Source: Aequorivita sublithincola DSM 14238
Lineage (GTDB): Bacteria; Bacteroidota; Bacteroidia; Flavobacteriales; Flavobacteriaceae
Assembly (NCBI RefSeq): GCF_000265385.1
Contig: NC_018013.1
Coordinates: 337,001 to 401,000, forward strand
Direction of reading: 5' to 3'
Length of the DNA: 64,000 nucleotides
The position numbers and the translations under genes are program-made. Below, one piece after another: positions 45,369 to 52,591 of this stretch. Under the pieces are notes generated by a model. The model searched no databases, was not told the origin of the DNA, and saw only the letters and a list, made by a program, of their open reading frames with translations. The first letter of the stretch is position 1; each line of letters opens with the position of its first letter.

Positions 45369-46424
45369 ATGAAAATTTTAAAATACTTACTTTTTCTTAT
45401 TCTTCTAATAATAATAGGTAGCGCCATATATTTCGGAACAAAAGACGGAACGTATGATGTTCAGGATTCTATAACAATTATGGCTCCACCAGAAGTTGTT
45501 TTCAACAAAGTGAATGATTATAAAAGCTGGGAAACTTGGGGTCCTTGGAAAAAAGAAGATCCTTCTATTACTTTTACTTATGCCGAAAAAACTTCAGGCG
45601 AAGGTGCCTCTTACTCTTGGGATGGCGATATGAGCGGGTCAATGACAACTACTAAAGTAATTCCGAATAAAGAAATAGAACAAGATTTAACCCTAGTCAC
45701 TCCCGCTGGTGAAAGACACCCAAAAGTGTATTGGAACTTTGAAGAAGTAGATGGCGGAACAAAAGTAACTTGGGGAATGAAGGGCGAACATACATTGATT
45801 GATAAAGCATATTATTCTTTCAGCGGAATGGATTTTAACGCCCAAATGCACAAAATGAACAAAGAAGGCCTTGAAGGAATTGCTCTAGAAGTGGCCGAAG
45901 ATATGAAACAGTACTCCATAAACGTAGATGGCGTTACCCAATATGGCGGCGGTTATTATATGTACACAACTTCTGTTGCAAAACAGGAAGAAGTGGACCA
46001 GAAAACGGAACCAATGATGAATATGGTTATAGATTTTGTTAAGACTAACAATCTAAATATGGCAGGCAAACCGTTTACGCTTTATAATTCAATAGACAAT
46101 GCCAACAACACCGTTATCTTTTCAACTGGTGTTCCTGTAAAAGAAAAAGTGGTTACACCAGAAGGCAGTCCTGTGGTTTGCGGATTTATGGAACCTGTTT
46201 CCGCAGTGAAAATTTCATTAAAAGGAAATTACAAACACATTTCTGAAGCCTATTCTAAAGGTGAAAAGTATATAGTTCAAAACAGCCTACAAAAAGATCC
46301 TGAGGGAAAAATGTTTGAAGTATATATTACCGATCCTGAAGCAACTCCAAATCCAGCAGATTGGTTAACGGAGATTTATATACCAATAATCACTTCACCA
46401 GAACCAGTTGAAGAAGGAATTTAA
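45369..46424 (+). CDS. SRPBCC protein with GyrI-like C-terminal domain
   Basis: A 351-residue protein with one N-terminal membrane anchor (about 5-23). Residues about 30-170 form an SRPBCC fold (SITIMAPPEVVFNKVNDYKSWETWGPW), and about 190-345 form a GyrI-like small-molecule binding domain (PMMNMVIDFVKTNNLNMAGKPFTLYN). The ligand is unknown. It is separated from crcB by no bases, so both probably share one transcript. Confidence 0.85.
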   Translation: MKILKYLLFLILLIIIGSAIYFGTKDGTYDVQDSITIMAPPEVVFNKVNDYKSWETWGPWKKEDPSITFTYAEKTSGEGASYSWDGDMSGSMTTTKVIPNKEIEQDLTLVTPAGERHPKVYWNFEEVDGGTKVTWGMKGEHTLIDKAYYSFSGMDFNAQMHKMNKEGLEGIALEVAEDMKQYSINVDGVTQYGGGYYMYTTSVAKQEEVDQKTEPMMNMVIDFVKTNNLNMAGKPFTLYNSIDNANNTVIFSTGVPVKEKVVTPEGSPVVCGFMEPVSAVKISLKGNYKHISEAYSKGEKYIVQNSLQKDPEGKMFEVYITDPEATPNPADWLTEIYIPIITSPEPVEEGI

Positions 46425-46796
46425 ATGAAACAGTTAGTATTAGTATTTATTGGCGGTGGTTTTGGGAGTACTTTAAGATACCTCCTTTCCAGCTATCTAA
46501 ATGATTATGAAAATGGCGTGCCTTATGGAACACTTGCTGCGAATGTATTAGGAAGTTTATTAATTGGAATTATTCTCGGCCTAGCATTAAAAAACGAAAC
46601 ACTTTCCCAAAATACGGTCTTGTTTTTAGCTACAGGTTTTTGTGGTGGCTTTACCACTTTCTCGACTTTTGCTTATGAAAATCATCTTTTTTTAAGAGCA
46701 GGAGATTTTATGTCGTTCGCACTTTATACGTTTGGAAGTTTCGTGCTTGGTTTTGCAATGGTTTTTTTCGGAATGTGGTTGGTGAAGTTTTTTTAA
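46425..46796 (+). CDS. crcB: Fluoride efflux channel CrcB/Fluc
   Basis: A 123-residue four-helix membrane protein of the Fluc family, which exports F- as a dual-topology dimer. Motifs GGGFGSTLRYLLS, GTLAANVLGSLLIG (with the key Asn) and GFCGGFTTFSTFAYE are diagnostic. No fluoride riboswitch is seen; it follows the SRPBCC gene directly. Its 3' end overlaps the convergent DUF1684 gene by 4 bases. Confidence 0.94.
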   Translation: MKQLVLVFIGGGFGSTLRYLLSSYLNDYENGVPYGTLAANVLGSLLIGIILGLALKNETLSQNTVLFLATGFCGGFTTFSTFAYENHLFLRAGDFMSFALYTFGSFVLGFAMVFFGMWLVKFF

Positions 46797-47398
46797 TGCT
46801 TTCCAAAATCTTTTACACCCGCTTCAATTCTAATTAAAAGATCGTTTTCTTTTGGCGGAATTGGACACGAAAATCGCGGACTATAAGCGCAATACGGATT
46901 ATATGCTTTGTTGAAATCAATAACTAAAGTATCATCTTCAGGAATGCGTTGATCCAAAAATCTGCCGCCGCCATAGGAACCATCTCCACTCGTTAAATCT
47001 GTAAAAGGAAGAAATAGGTAATCTTCATATCCTGGCTCGTCATAAGGTTCGGTGCTTTTAAAAATATTCAAAACAAAATCCTTTCCTTCTAAACTGAAAT
47101 GCGCTTCGCCATATTTCACATATTCGGGCGTTCTGGATGTTGTGGTTGGCATTAAAAACGGCTTTTCGTTTGGAGTGAGAACAAGGTTAGCTTTCACAAT
47201 AAATTTTTCATCAAATGGATAAAACTCCAAACCTTTGAAGTTTTTGAAATCGGCTGGTTCCAAAATCGTAGTCTCGGGATTGCTGAATTCTTCGTTTAAT
47301 TCAATTTGAGCTGCTTCGCTATCGGAAACCAACGTTTCATCTTGAGCAAAAATTGAATAAGAAAATAATAGTATTGAGAAAAGAAGTAGCGTCTTCAT
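46793..47398 (-). CDS. DUF1684 protein
   Basis: A 201-residue exported protein. ATG at 47398 gives a signal peptide (MKTLLLFSILLFSYSIFAQ); the frame is open further upstream. The core YVKYGEAHFSLEGKDFVLNIFKS...YLFLPFTDLTSGDGSYGGGRFLD...DFNKAYNPYCAYSPRFSCPIPPKEN is the DUF1684 signature. The function is unknown. Confidence 0.9.
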   Translation of the reverse strand: MKTLLLFSILLFSYSIFAQDETLVSDSEAAQIELNEEFSNPETTILEPADFKNFKGLEFYPFDEKFIVKANLVLTPNEKPFLMPTTTSRTPEYVKYGEAHFSLEGKDFVLNIFKSTEPYDEPGYEDYLFLPFTDLTSGDGSYGGGRFLDQRIPEDDTLVIDFNKAYNPYCAYSPRFSCPIPPKENDLLIRIEAGVKDFGKH

Positions 47399-47450
47399 AT
47401 AATGGTTTTCAGTAAAAGTAGAAAACAATTTCAAACTTCACATTTATTTC

Positions 47451-47458
47451 TATTTTTG
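47451..47458 (+). promoter_or_regulatory. Putative -7 element of the hypothetical gene at 47473
   Basis: TATTTTTG matches TAnnTTTG and lies 15 bases before the start codon. No clear -33 element. Confidence 0.35.
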
Positions 47459-47472
47459 AAAAAAAATAAATT

Positions 47473-48183
47473 ATGACGAAATTTCTCCTCTATACACTTT
47501 TTATTTGTCTTACTGCGTCTTCTCTTTTTGCACAACATATTAAGTTGGACAAAAAAGAAATGGCTTTTTTAGCAACTCAAGAAAAAGTAAATGTAGTTTT
47601 CACTTATGAAGGCCTTCGTTTCAATGCAGATACTCTTACTGAGCCTCAATTCGTGAATTATATAAAAGAAAAGATTGAAAACAAGCTTGATGCTAAGGAA
47701 GCTTTGGATTGGGAGAAACGTTATTTCAACGCAAAAGACTCCATTTATCCTAAGATTTTTGCTACGGCTTTAAATAACCGCATAAAAAATTATGATCACC
47801 CAATTGAATTTGTTGTTGATGACGACTCGGTATTTTACACAATGAAAGTGCAAACAGACTGGATGTATTTTGGATATGATGTGGGAATTGCAAAACAACC
47901 TGCCAAAGCAAACTTGAAAATCACTTTTTTTGAAACTTCAAACCCAGAAAATATTATTGCAAAAATTGATGTTGACAGAGCTGAAGGATTTAATGTTGTT
48001 GGGAACTTATCTTTTAACACCGAAGTTCCGTTAAGTACAACTGGTATTTCATCAACAAATTGGCTTAAAAAATTTTTAGAAGCCAATGAAGATTATCCAA
48101 GACCAAGCCTCCTTAGAATGGGAAATATGTACGACAAAGCTGCCGTAAGATTTGGGATGACTTTAAAAAGAGTAATAGATTAG
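47473..48183 (+). CDS. Exported hypothetical protein
   Basis: A 236-residue protein with signal peptide MTKFLLYTLFICLTASSLFAQ. The mature part is beta-rich (LNNRIKNYDHPIEFVVDDDSVFYTMKVQTDWMYFGYDVGIAKQPAKANL) and resembles periplasmic proteins seen only in flavobacteria. It is not named. Confidence 0.7.
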   Translation: MTKFLLYTLFICLTASSLFAQHIKLDKKEMAFLATQEKVNVVFTYEGLRFNADTLTEPQFVNYIKEKIENKLDAKEALDWEKRYFNAKDSIYPKIFATALNNRIKNYDHPIEFVVDDDSVFYTMKVQTDWMYFGYDVGIAKQPAKANLKITFFETSNPENIIAKIDVDRAEGFNVVGNLSFNTEVPLSTTGISSTNWLKKFLEANEDYPRPSLLRMGNMYDKAAVRFGMTLKRVID

Positions 48184-48244
48184 CAACTAAAAAAATTATT
48201 CAACAATCTTTTTTTACTACATTTGATTTCAAATTAAACAAAAA

Positions 48245-48319
48245 ATGAAAAATAGATCATACATCTATCAATCCATCCAGATTGTTTATAGAACGAAATG
48301 GCCGCGATGTATGTATTGA
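48245..48319 (+). CDS. Leader-peptide-like short ORF
   Basis: 24 codons, ATG to TGA, starting MKNRSYIYQSIQIVYRTK and rich in Tyr, Ile and Arg. It lies between a -7-like box and an intrinsic terminator. It is too short to judge by composition; position is the only support. Confidence 0.35.
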   Translation: MKNRSYIYQSIQIVYRTKWPRCMY

Positions 48320-48347
48320 TAATATAGATATAAATTTATTCAATATA

Positions 48348-48377
48348 AAAACGTCCCGGCTGTAACCGGGACGTTTT
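48348..48377 (+). terminator. Strong intrinsic terminator just before the MFS gene
   Basis: AAAACGTCCCGG (48348-48359) and CCGGGACGTTTT (48366-48377) form a perfect 12-bp stem with a 6-nt loop followed by ACTTTT. It may end the upstream transcript or be the switching element of an attenuator, because the MFS start is at 48398. Confidence 0.8.
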
Positions 48378-48397
48378 ACTTTTAAGGATAACTAACA

Positions 48398-49627
48398 ATG
48401 AAAAAAATATACACCAACTACATAGCAAACTTTCGGGGACTCTCTCGGGAAATCTGGCTATTGGCGTTGGTGACCTTCATAAATCGGGCTGGGGCGATGG
48501 TTATTCCATTCCTTTCATTATACCTTATTAATGTTGAAGGATTTACGTTGCCACAAGTAGGTTGGATTATGTCTTGCTTTGGATTAGGTTCTTTAGTTGG
48601 AACTTATATTGGCGGCAAATTAACTGATACAATCGGTTTTTATAAAGTGATTTTAGCAAGTCTATTTATGGGTGGAGTTGGGTTTGTTTTACTTCAGTTT
48701 ATTGATACATTTTATGGATTTTGCATCGGTATCTTTATCCTTACTTTAATGGCAGATGCCGCCAGACCTGCAATCTATGTTGCGGCAGATACTTATAGCA
48801 AGCCTGGAAATACCACACGTAGCATCACGCTGATCCGTCTGGCAATAAATCTGGGTTTCTCTATTGGACCATTGGTGGGCGGATTAATTATTGCGCATAT
48901 TAATTACACCTCACTTTTTTGGATTGATGGAATGACCTGCATAGCGGCATCGCTCGGAGTTTTCCTGCTTTTGAAACCGAAAAAACAAAAAGATACTAAG
49001 GCCGAAAAAGAAATAATTATAAAAGAAGGAGTTCCGCCCTATCTCAACAAACTTTACATCATGTTCTTTCTGATTATGGTTGCAAACAGTTTAGCGTTTG
49101 TTCAATATTTTTCGGTGATGCCTGTGTATTATGAAAAAGCGCATTTCCTTTCAGAAGACCTTATTGGCTGGCTAATGTTTATAAACGGCGCAACGATAGT
49201 CGTTTTTGAAATGCCGCTTATTGCTTGGTTGGACCGAAAGAAAATTTCGAAAACAATGGCAACTTTTTGGGGTATTTTCTTTTTGGGAATTAGTTTTATG
49301 GTTTTGAATTTCACCAGTTGGAGCGGTGTTTTAGTAATTGCAATGTTTTTAATGACTTTAGGCGAGATGATAGGTTTCCCATTTTCAAACTCCCTTGCAT
49401 TAGAGATGGCTCCAAAAGGAAGAAAGGGTAGTTATATGGCTTTTTACAGTATGAGTTTCAGCATAGCGCATTTAATTGGGCATAATGGCGGGATGAATAT
49501 GGTAAACAATTTTGGCTATTTCAATACTTGGAATGTTATTACCATTTTCCTTTTGGTTGTAGCTTGCTTTACCATTTGGCTATATTTCCTATTGAAAAAA
49601 TCTGAAAGCCAAAAAAAAGTGACCTAA
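48398..49627 (+). CDS. MFS transporter
   Basis: A 409-residue twelve-helix secondary transporter. The motif A-like segment GTYIGGKLTDTIGFYKVILA is in the loop after helix 2, and RPAIYVAADTYSKPGNTTRSITLIRLAINLGFSIGPLVGG spans helices 4-5; the second half is similar but weaker. It resembles drug or metabolite exporters. The substrate is unknown. Its stop overlaps the next, opposing gene by 4 bases. Confidence 0.88.
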   Translation: MKKIYTNYIANFRGLSREIWLLALVTFINRAGAMVIPFLSLYLINVEGFTLPQVGWIMSCFGLGSLVGTYIGGKLTDTIGFYKVILASLFMGGVGFVLLQFIDTFYGFCIGIFILTLMADAARPAIYVAADTYSKPGNTTRSITLIRLAINLGFSIGPLVGGLIIAHINYTSLFWIDGMTCIAASLGVFLLLKPKKQKDTKAEKEIIIKEGVPPYLNKLYIMFFLIMVANSLAFVQYFSVMPVYYEKAHFLSEDLIGWLMFINGATIVVFEMPLIAWLDRKKISKTMATFWGIFFLGISFMVLNFTSWSGVLVIAMFLMTLGEMIGFPFSNSLALEMAPKGRKGSYMAFYSMSFSIAHLIGHNGGMNMVNNFGYFNTWNVITIFLLVVACFTIWLYFLLKKSESQKKVT

Positions 49628-49827
49628 CCTTTAGATTCGGAGTTTTTCTTAATTCTTCGGTTTTTCCGGCTAACTATAACTGCGTCTAAACAAGAAATCA
49701 TAAGTCCGATTCCGGCAAATAGACAAATAAGTCTAACAAAAAAAGCTCCTGGAAAATCCAAACCAGTAAAACCTAGGATTCCAGAAACAAGAGTAACGAT
49801 TAAAAAATGAATAGTATATTTTTTCAT
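49624..49827 (-). CDS. Small two-helix membrane protein
   Basis: 67 residues with two membrane helices (about 6-24 and 28-50) and a basic tail (SRKNRRIKKNSESKG). It resembles the DUF1328-type small membrane proteins only loosely. It converges on the MFS gene. Confidence 0.6.
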   Translation of the reverse strand: MKKYTIHFLIVTLVSGILGFTGLDFPGAFFVRLICLFAGIGLMISCLDAVIVSRKNRRIKKNSESKG

Positions 49828-49922
49828 ATAGTTCTAAATAAATTGATTCTTTTAAAAATACTTCGAAAGAAGTATTACTATTCATAAAAATAATCCAATT
49901 ATCACTTTTTTAACATGTAGTT

Positions 49923-50366
49923 TTATTTCAACTGTTTCAAAGCATTATTTTTAACCACGTGCGAAAGCACGATTTGGGTTTTTGTTTCGCCATAAATAAT
50001 AAGTTGGTCTATAAAAGCTTCTAAATGTTTTTGATTTTTCAACACTACTTCCATCACAATGTTTTCGTTTCCGGTGATGCGGTAGCAATTCAAAACCTCA
50101 TCGTAGGTTTTCACAATTTCAAGGAAAGGTTTCAACTTTCCCATAAAAGCACGAAGCGTAATTATGGCTTTAAATTGATAACCTGCCTCAAAAGGTGAAA
50201 CAACCGAAAAGTAACCATTGATAATCCCAGAATCTTCCATCTTTTTGATGCGTTCTGAAACCGCTGGCGAACTAACTCCAACCTGTCTGCCTATTTCCGT
50301 ATTGGCTTGGCGAGCATTTTTTTGAAGGCAATTTAGGATTTTCCAATTTAAAGAGTCTATACTCAT
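49923..50366 (-). CDS. Lrp/AsnC-family transcriptional regulator
   Basis: A 147-residue regulator. ATG at 50366 is chosen because MSIDSLNWKILNCLQKNARQANTEIGRQVGVSSPAVSERIKKMEDSGII is the standard AsnC HTH opening; the frame is open upstream only by chance. The C-terminal RAM domain (about 65-145) has the ferredoxin-like fold that binds an amino acid (CYRITGNENIVMEVVLKNQ). Its target is unknown; the divergent gene to its right is a candidate. Confidence 0.9.
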   Translation of the reverse strand: MSIDSLNWKILNCLQKNARQANTEIGRQVGVSSPAVSERIKKMEDSGIINGYFSVVSPFEAGYQFKAIITLRAFMGKLKPFLEIVKTYDEVLNCYRITGNENIVMEVVLKNQKHLEAFIDQLIIYGETKTQIVLSHVVKNNALKQLK

Positions 50367-50484
50367 ATTAAAGAATAAATGATAAATTAACTTATTGTTT
50401 AAAGCAAATATACAGATTTGCTTTAATATCAATTGTGAAAAATCAATACTTGTAACTAAATTTGAAACACTCAAAAAAAAAGAA

Positions 50485-50880
50485 ATGTCATCCTATTTGT
50501 TTGAAAACAATCCTCATTCTGCTATTTATAAAAAATCCTTAGAGATTTTCTCTTTAAGTAGAAATATTACGAGCTATCTGAGCCATGATCTTTCAAACCT
50601 TCAAAATAATGGAAAGGAAGATCCAAATATTTATTTTAGTGGTGATATTGTGCAACAATCAGTTTCATTAGGTCCGCAAATACTGAAGGCAGAAAGCCAG
50701 CTCTTTTCTGAAGAAAAACACAAGTATGCAGCTTCCGTAATGCGTCTTTCAAACTTACTCTACAAAAATTGTGAACGCTTGGAAAGAGTGAACAGCAATG
50801 GCAAAGACTTTCTTCCGTTACTTCGTAAAGAACTGAAAAAGTTTAGAAAACTTCAACACACTTGGAGGTTGACTCTCTAA
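50485..50880 (+). CDS. Helical protein of unknown function, paralogue A
   Basis: A 131-residue protein; ATG at 50485 is preferred since the upstream part is not conserved with the paralogue. It is all-helical with repeated basic-hydrophobic heptads, ending in LPLLRKELKKFRKLQHTWRLTL. It shares spacing and several residues with the next gene (LRKE..xFRxL..W), so both probably derive from one ancestor. It is divergent from the Lrp gene. Confidence 0.7.
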   Translation: MSSYLFENNPHSAIYKKSLEIFSLSRNITSYLSHDLSNLQNNGKEDPNIYFSGDIVQQSVSLGPQILKAESQLFSEEKHKYAASVMRLSNLLYKNCERLERVNSNGKDFLPLLRKELKKFRKLQHTWRLTL

Positions 50881-50922
50881 TTTTCATTTTTTTTTTCGTT
50901 TCTTTAATTAAAGTTCAATTAC

Positions 50923-50930
50923 TACATTTG
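50923..50930 (+). promoter_or_regulatory. Putative -7 element of paralogue B
   Basis: TACATTTG matches TAnnTTTG and lies about 23 bases before the ATG at 50954. Confidence 0.4.
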
Positions 50931-50953
50931 TGATATAACTTAGCACAAAATAT

Positions 50954-51565
50954 ATGTTTGATGACGAAGAAAATTTCGACCCAATGAAGCGTTACAATCG
51001 CATTCGCCAGATGCCCATCTTTTTAAAGGCTGAAGAAATTGCAGAGTTAGTACGTCATCTTGTGAAATCTGTTGAAAATACAGATATAAAATTTAAGCGA
51101 AAAGGCGAAAAAGAAATGTTGGAGCACAACCTAAATTATTTGATGGAAAATTCTATGATTATTACAGCTAAAATAGCAGGTGCAGAAGGCGTAGAAATCT
51201 ATGATCTCAAAATGGAAAATGCTGCCATAATTCGGAAAGCAGCACGTGAACTTATTACGGATGCACGCGGCATTCAAATGCACGGTTTTAAAGACACTGA
51301 ATATCTAGATTTGCTAAGGAAAGAAGTGGAAGAATTCCGAATTCTTTTTGCCGAATGGGTAAAAACATTTGATCCGTGGGATTATATCATTGACCGCTGG
51401 GGGCTTTTCAACCCGCCAGGTGTAAACTATGACGATCACGACCCTGAGGACGATATTCCCTTCTATCCAAATGATCTTCCAGATAAATTTTTTGGAGATC
51501 TAGATGATGATGATTTTGAAGAAGATTGGGAGGATTTTATGGAAGATGACGATTCAGAAGAATAG
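50954..51565 (+). CDS. Helical protein with acidic tail, paralogue B
   Basis: A 203-residue protein. Residues about 10-140 form a helical bundle with IFLKAEEIAELVRHLVKSVE...LEHNLNYLMENSMIITAKIAGAEG...LDLLRKEVEEFRILFAEW, parallel to paralogue A. Residues about 150-203 are highly acidic, ending in a run of Asp/Glu with DDDDFEEDWEDFMEDD. No known family is recognised; the bundle resembles small four-helix proteins. It may bind a basic partner. Confidence 0.75.
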   Translation: MFDDEENFDPMKRYNRIRQMPIFLKAEEIAELVRHLVKSVENTDIKFKRKGEKEMLEHNLNYLMENSMIITAKIAGAEGVEIYDLKMENAAIIRKAARELITDARGIQMHGFKDTEYLDLLRKEVEEFRILFAEWVKTFDPWDYIIDRWGLFNPPGVNYDDHDPEDDIPFYPNDLPDKFFGDLDDDDFEEDWEDFMEDDDSEE

Positions 51566-52024
51566 TTAACGTAACAATCTTGGATCAAAATCCATTTTTC
51601 CAGTCCTAATAATTTTCAATTTTGCAAAGTCTTTATGTGAAGGGTTTACCAAAATATTATTGTCTTGATGCATCACGGCAGAAGGAACCTTCATTGCCAA
51701 GCTCTCCTTCTTCTTTAACCAACTAGATCCCAAAGTTTGTAATTTATTAACGGCTTCTTCCGAACTCCATTTAGATTCAATAAAATCAATAGATTGTATA
51801 ATTTTTATGGTTGAATCGGGAATTTCGACTTCAATAAAAGAATAATCCAAAGGAATTCCTGCATAATCTACGTGTACAATAATTTCTAGTAAACATAAAG
51901 AAAGATTCTCAGCGAAGTAAACCACTGCATCTCCAACCCTATTCCATCTTCCACCATATAACCTAGCTCCTTCGCCTGACAGATCATCTATATATTGTGT
52001 TCTTGTTATTCGGTATATTCTCAC
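51566..52024 (-). CDS. RES-domain toxin (NAD+ phosphorylase type)
   Basis: A 152-residue RES protein. MRIYRITRTQYIDDLSGEGARLYGGRWNRVGDAVVYFAENLSLCLLEI has the conserved R, the GGRWN turn and the catalytic E of the RES triad. RES toxins deplete NAD+ and halt growth. It follows the Xre antitoxin gene by 2 bases. Confidence 0.93.
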   Translation of the reverse strand: MRIYRITRTQYIDDLSGEGARLYGGRWNRVGDAVVYFAENLSLCLLEIIVHVDYAGIPLDYSFIEVEIPDSTIKIIQSIDFIESKWSSEEAVNKLQTLGSSWLKKKESLAMKVPSAVMHQDNNILVNPSHKDFAKLKIIRTGKMDFDPRLLR

Positions 52025-52026
52025 AA

Positions 52027-52530
52027 CTATGAAGGAATTCCGTGAGCTATACGGCCAATAATATTATTGACATACTGAATACCAAATCTTGTATCTAAAA
52101 AATCTAAAGGAGCTTGACCATTAAAGATATAGGGTGTAGAATGTATCCATTTCCTAAAATTTTCAAGTGTTCCAAAAACGTCAATACCATTTGAAACCAC
52201 TTCTGCAATCTCAAAAAGCTGCTCGGTGCTTGATACGGTTAAAAGATCATCATCTGCTTTACGTTGCAGAGTACGATGAGAGATATGCAAAAGATCACTC
52301 AATCTGTCCATGGAAATATCCAGTACTTCACAGACGGAATAAGCCACACTTTTGGGTAAACCTTTTCTGGTAATAGTTATAAGATCTATATCGCTATTTA
52401 CTACTTGACCAACTTGACCAACACCTCCTAAGACACCAACAATTCTGTCAAAAGGATTATCTATTAGATAAAAAACTTCTGGTTCTGTAACTAAATTTAC
52501 ATCTGTATGGGTTTTATTATTTTTCATCAT
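52027..52530 (-). CDS. Xre/MbcA/ParS-type antitoxin (DUF2384)
   Basis: A 167-residue antitoxin with an HTH in VLDISMDRLSDLLHISHRTLQRK and a C-terminal DUF2384 toxin-binding region (NFRKWIHSTPYIFNGQAPLDFLDTRFGIQYVNNIIGRI). I take ATG at 52530 (or 52527); the upstream GTG at 52545 lies inside the operator palindrome. It would block the RES active site and repress the promoter. Confidence 0.92.
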   Translation of the reverse strand: MMKNNKTHTDVNLVTEPEVFYLIDNPFDRIVGVLGGVGQVGQVVNSDIDLITITRKGLPKSVAYSVCEVLDISMDRLSDLLHISHRTLQRKADDDLLTVSSTEQLFEIAEVVSNGIDVFGTLENFRKWIHSTPYIFNGQAPLDFLDTRFGIQYVNNIIGRIAHGIPS

Positions 52531-52568
52531 CACGACATTTGACACAAAAATACGTATTTTTGTCGTGT
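52531..52568 (-). promoter_or_regulatory. Operator of the RES-Xre pair
   Basis: A perfect 20-base palindrome, ACAAAAATAC/GTATTTTTGT (52544-52563), lies just upstream of the antitoxin start. A second pair, CACGACA (52531-52537) and TGTCGTG (52562-52568), overlaps it. This is a natural site for autorepression by the Xre-type antitoxin. Confidence 0.65.
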
Positions 52569-52591
52569 CTTAAAAACATTTCCCCACATTT

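Larger units (their letters stand above)
48218..48397 (+). promoter_or_regulatory. Leader with short ORF and terminator upstream of the MFS gene (possible attenuator)
   Basis: TACATTTG (48218-48225) is a -7 candidate. The leader has a 24-codon ORF (48245-48319), a CATACATC/GATGTATG pair (48258-48265, 48306-48313) and a perfect 12-bp hairpin (48348-48377) ending 20 nt before the MFS start. The order suggests translation-dependent attenuation; a separate small RNA is the alternative. Confidence 0.5.
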
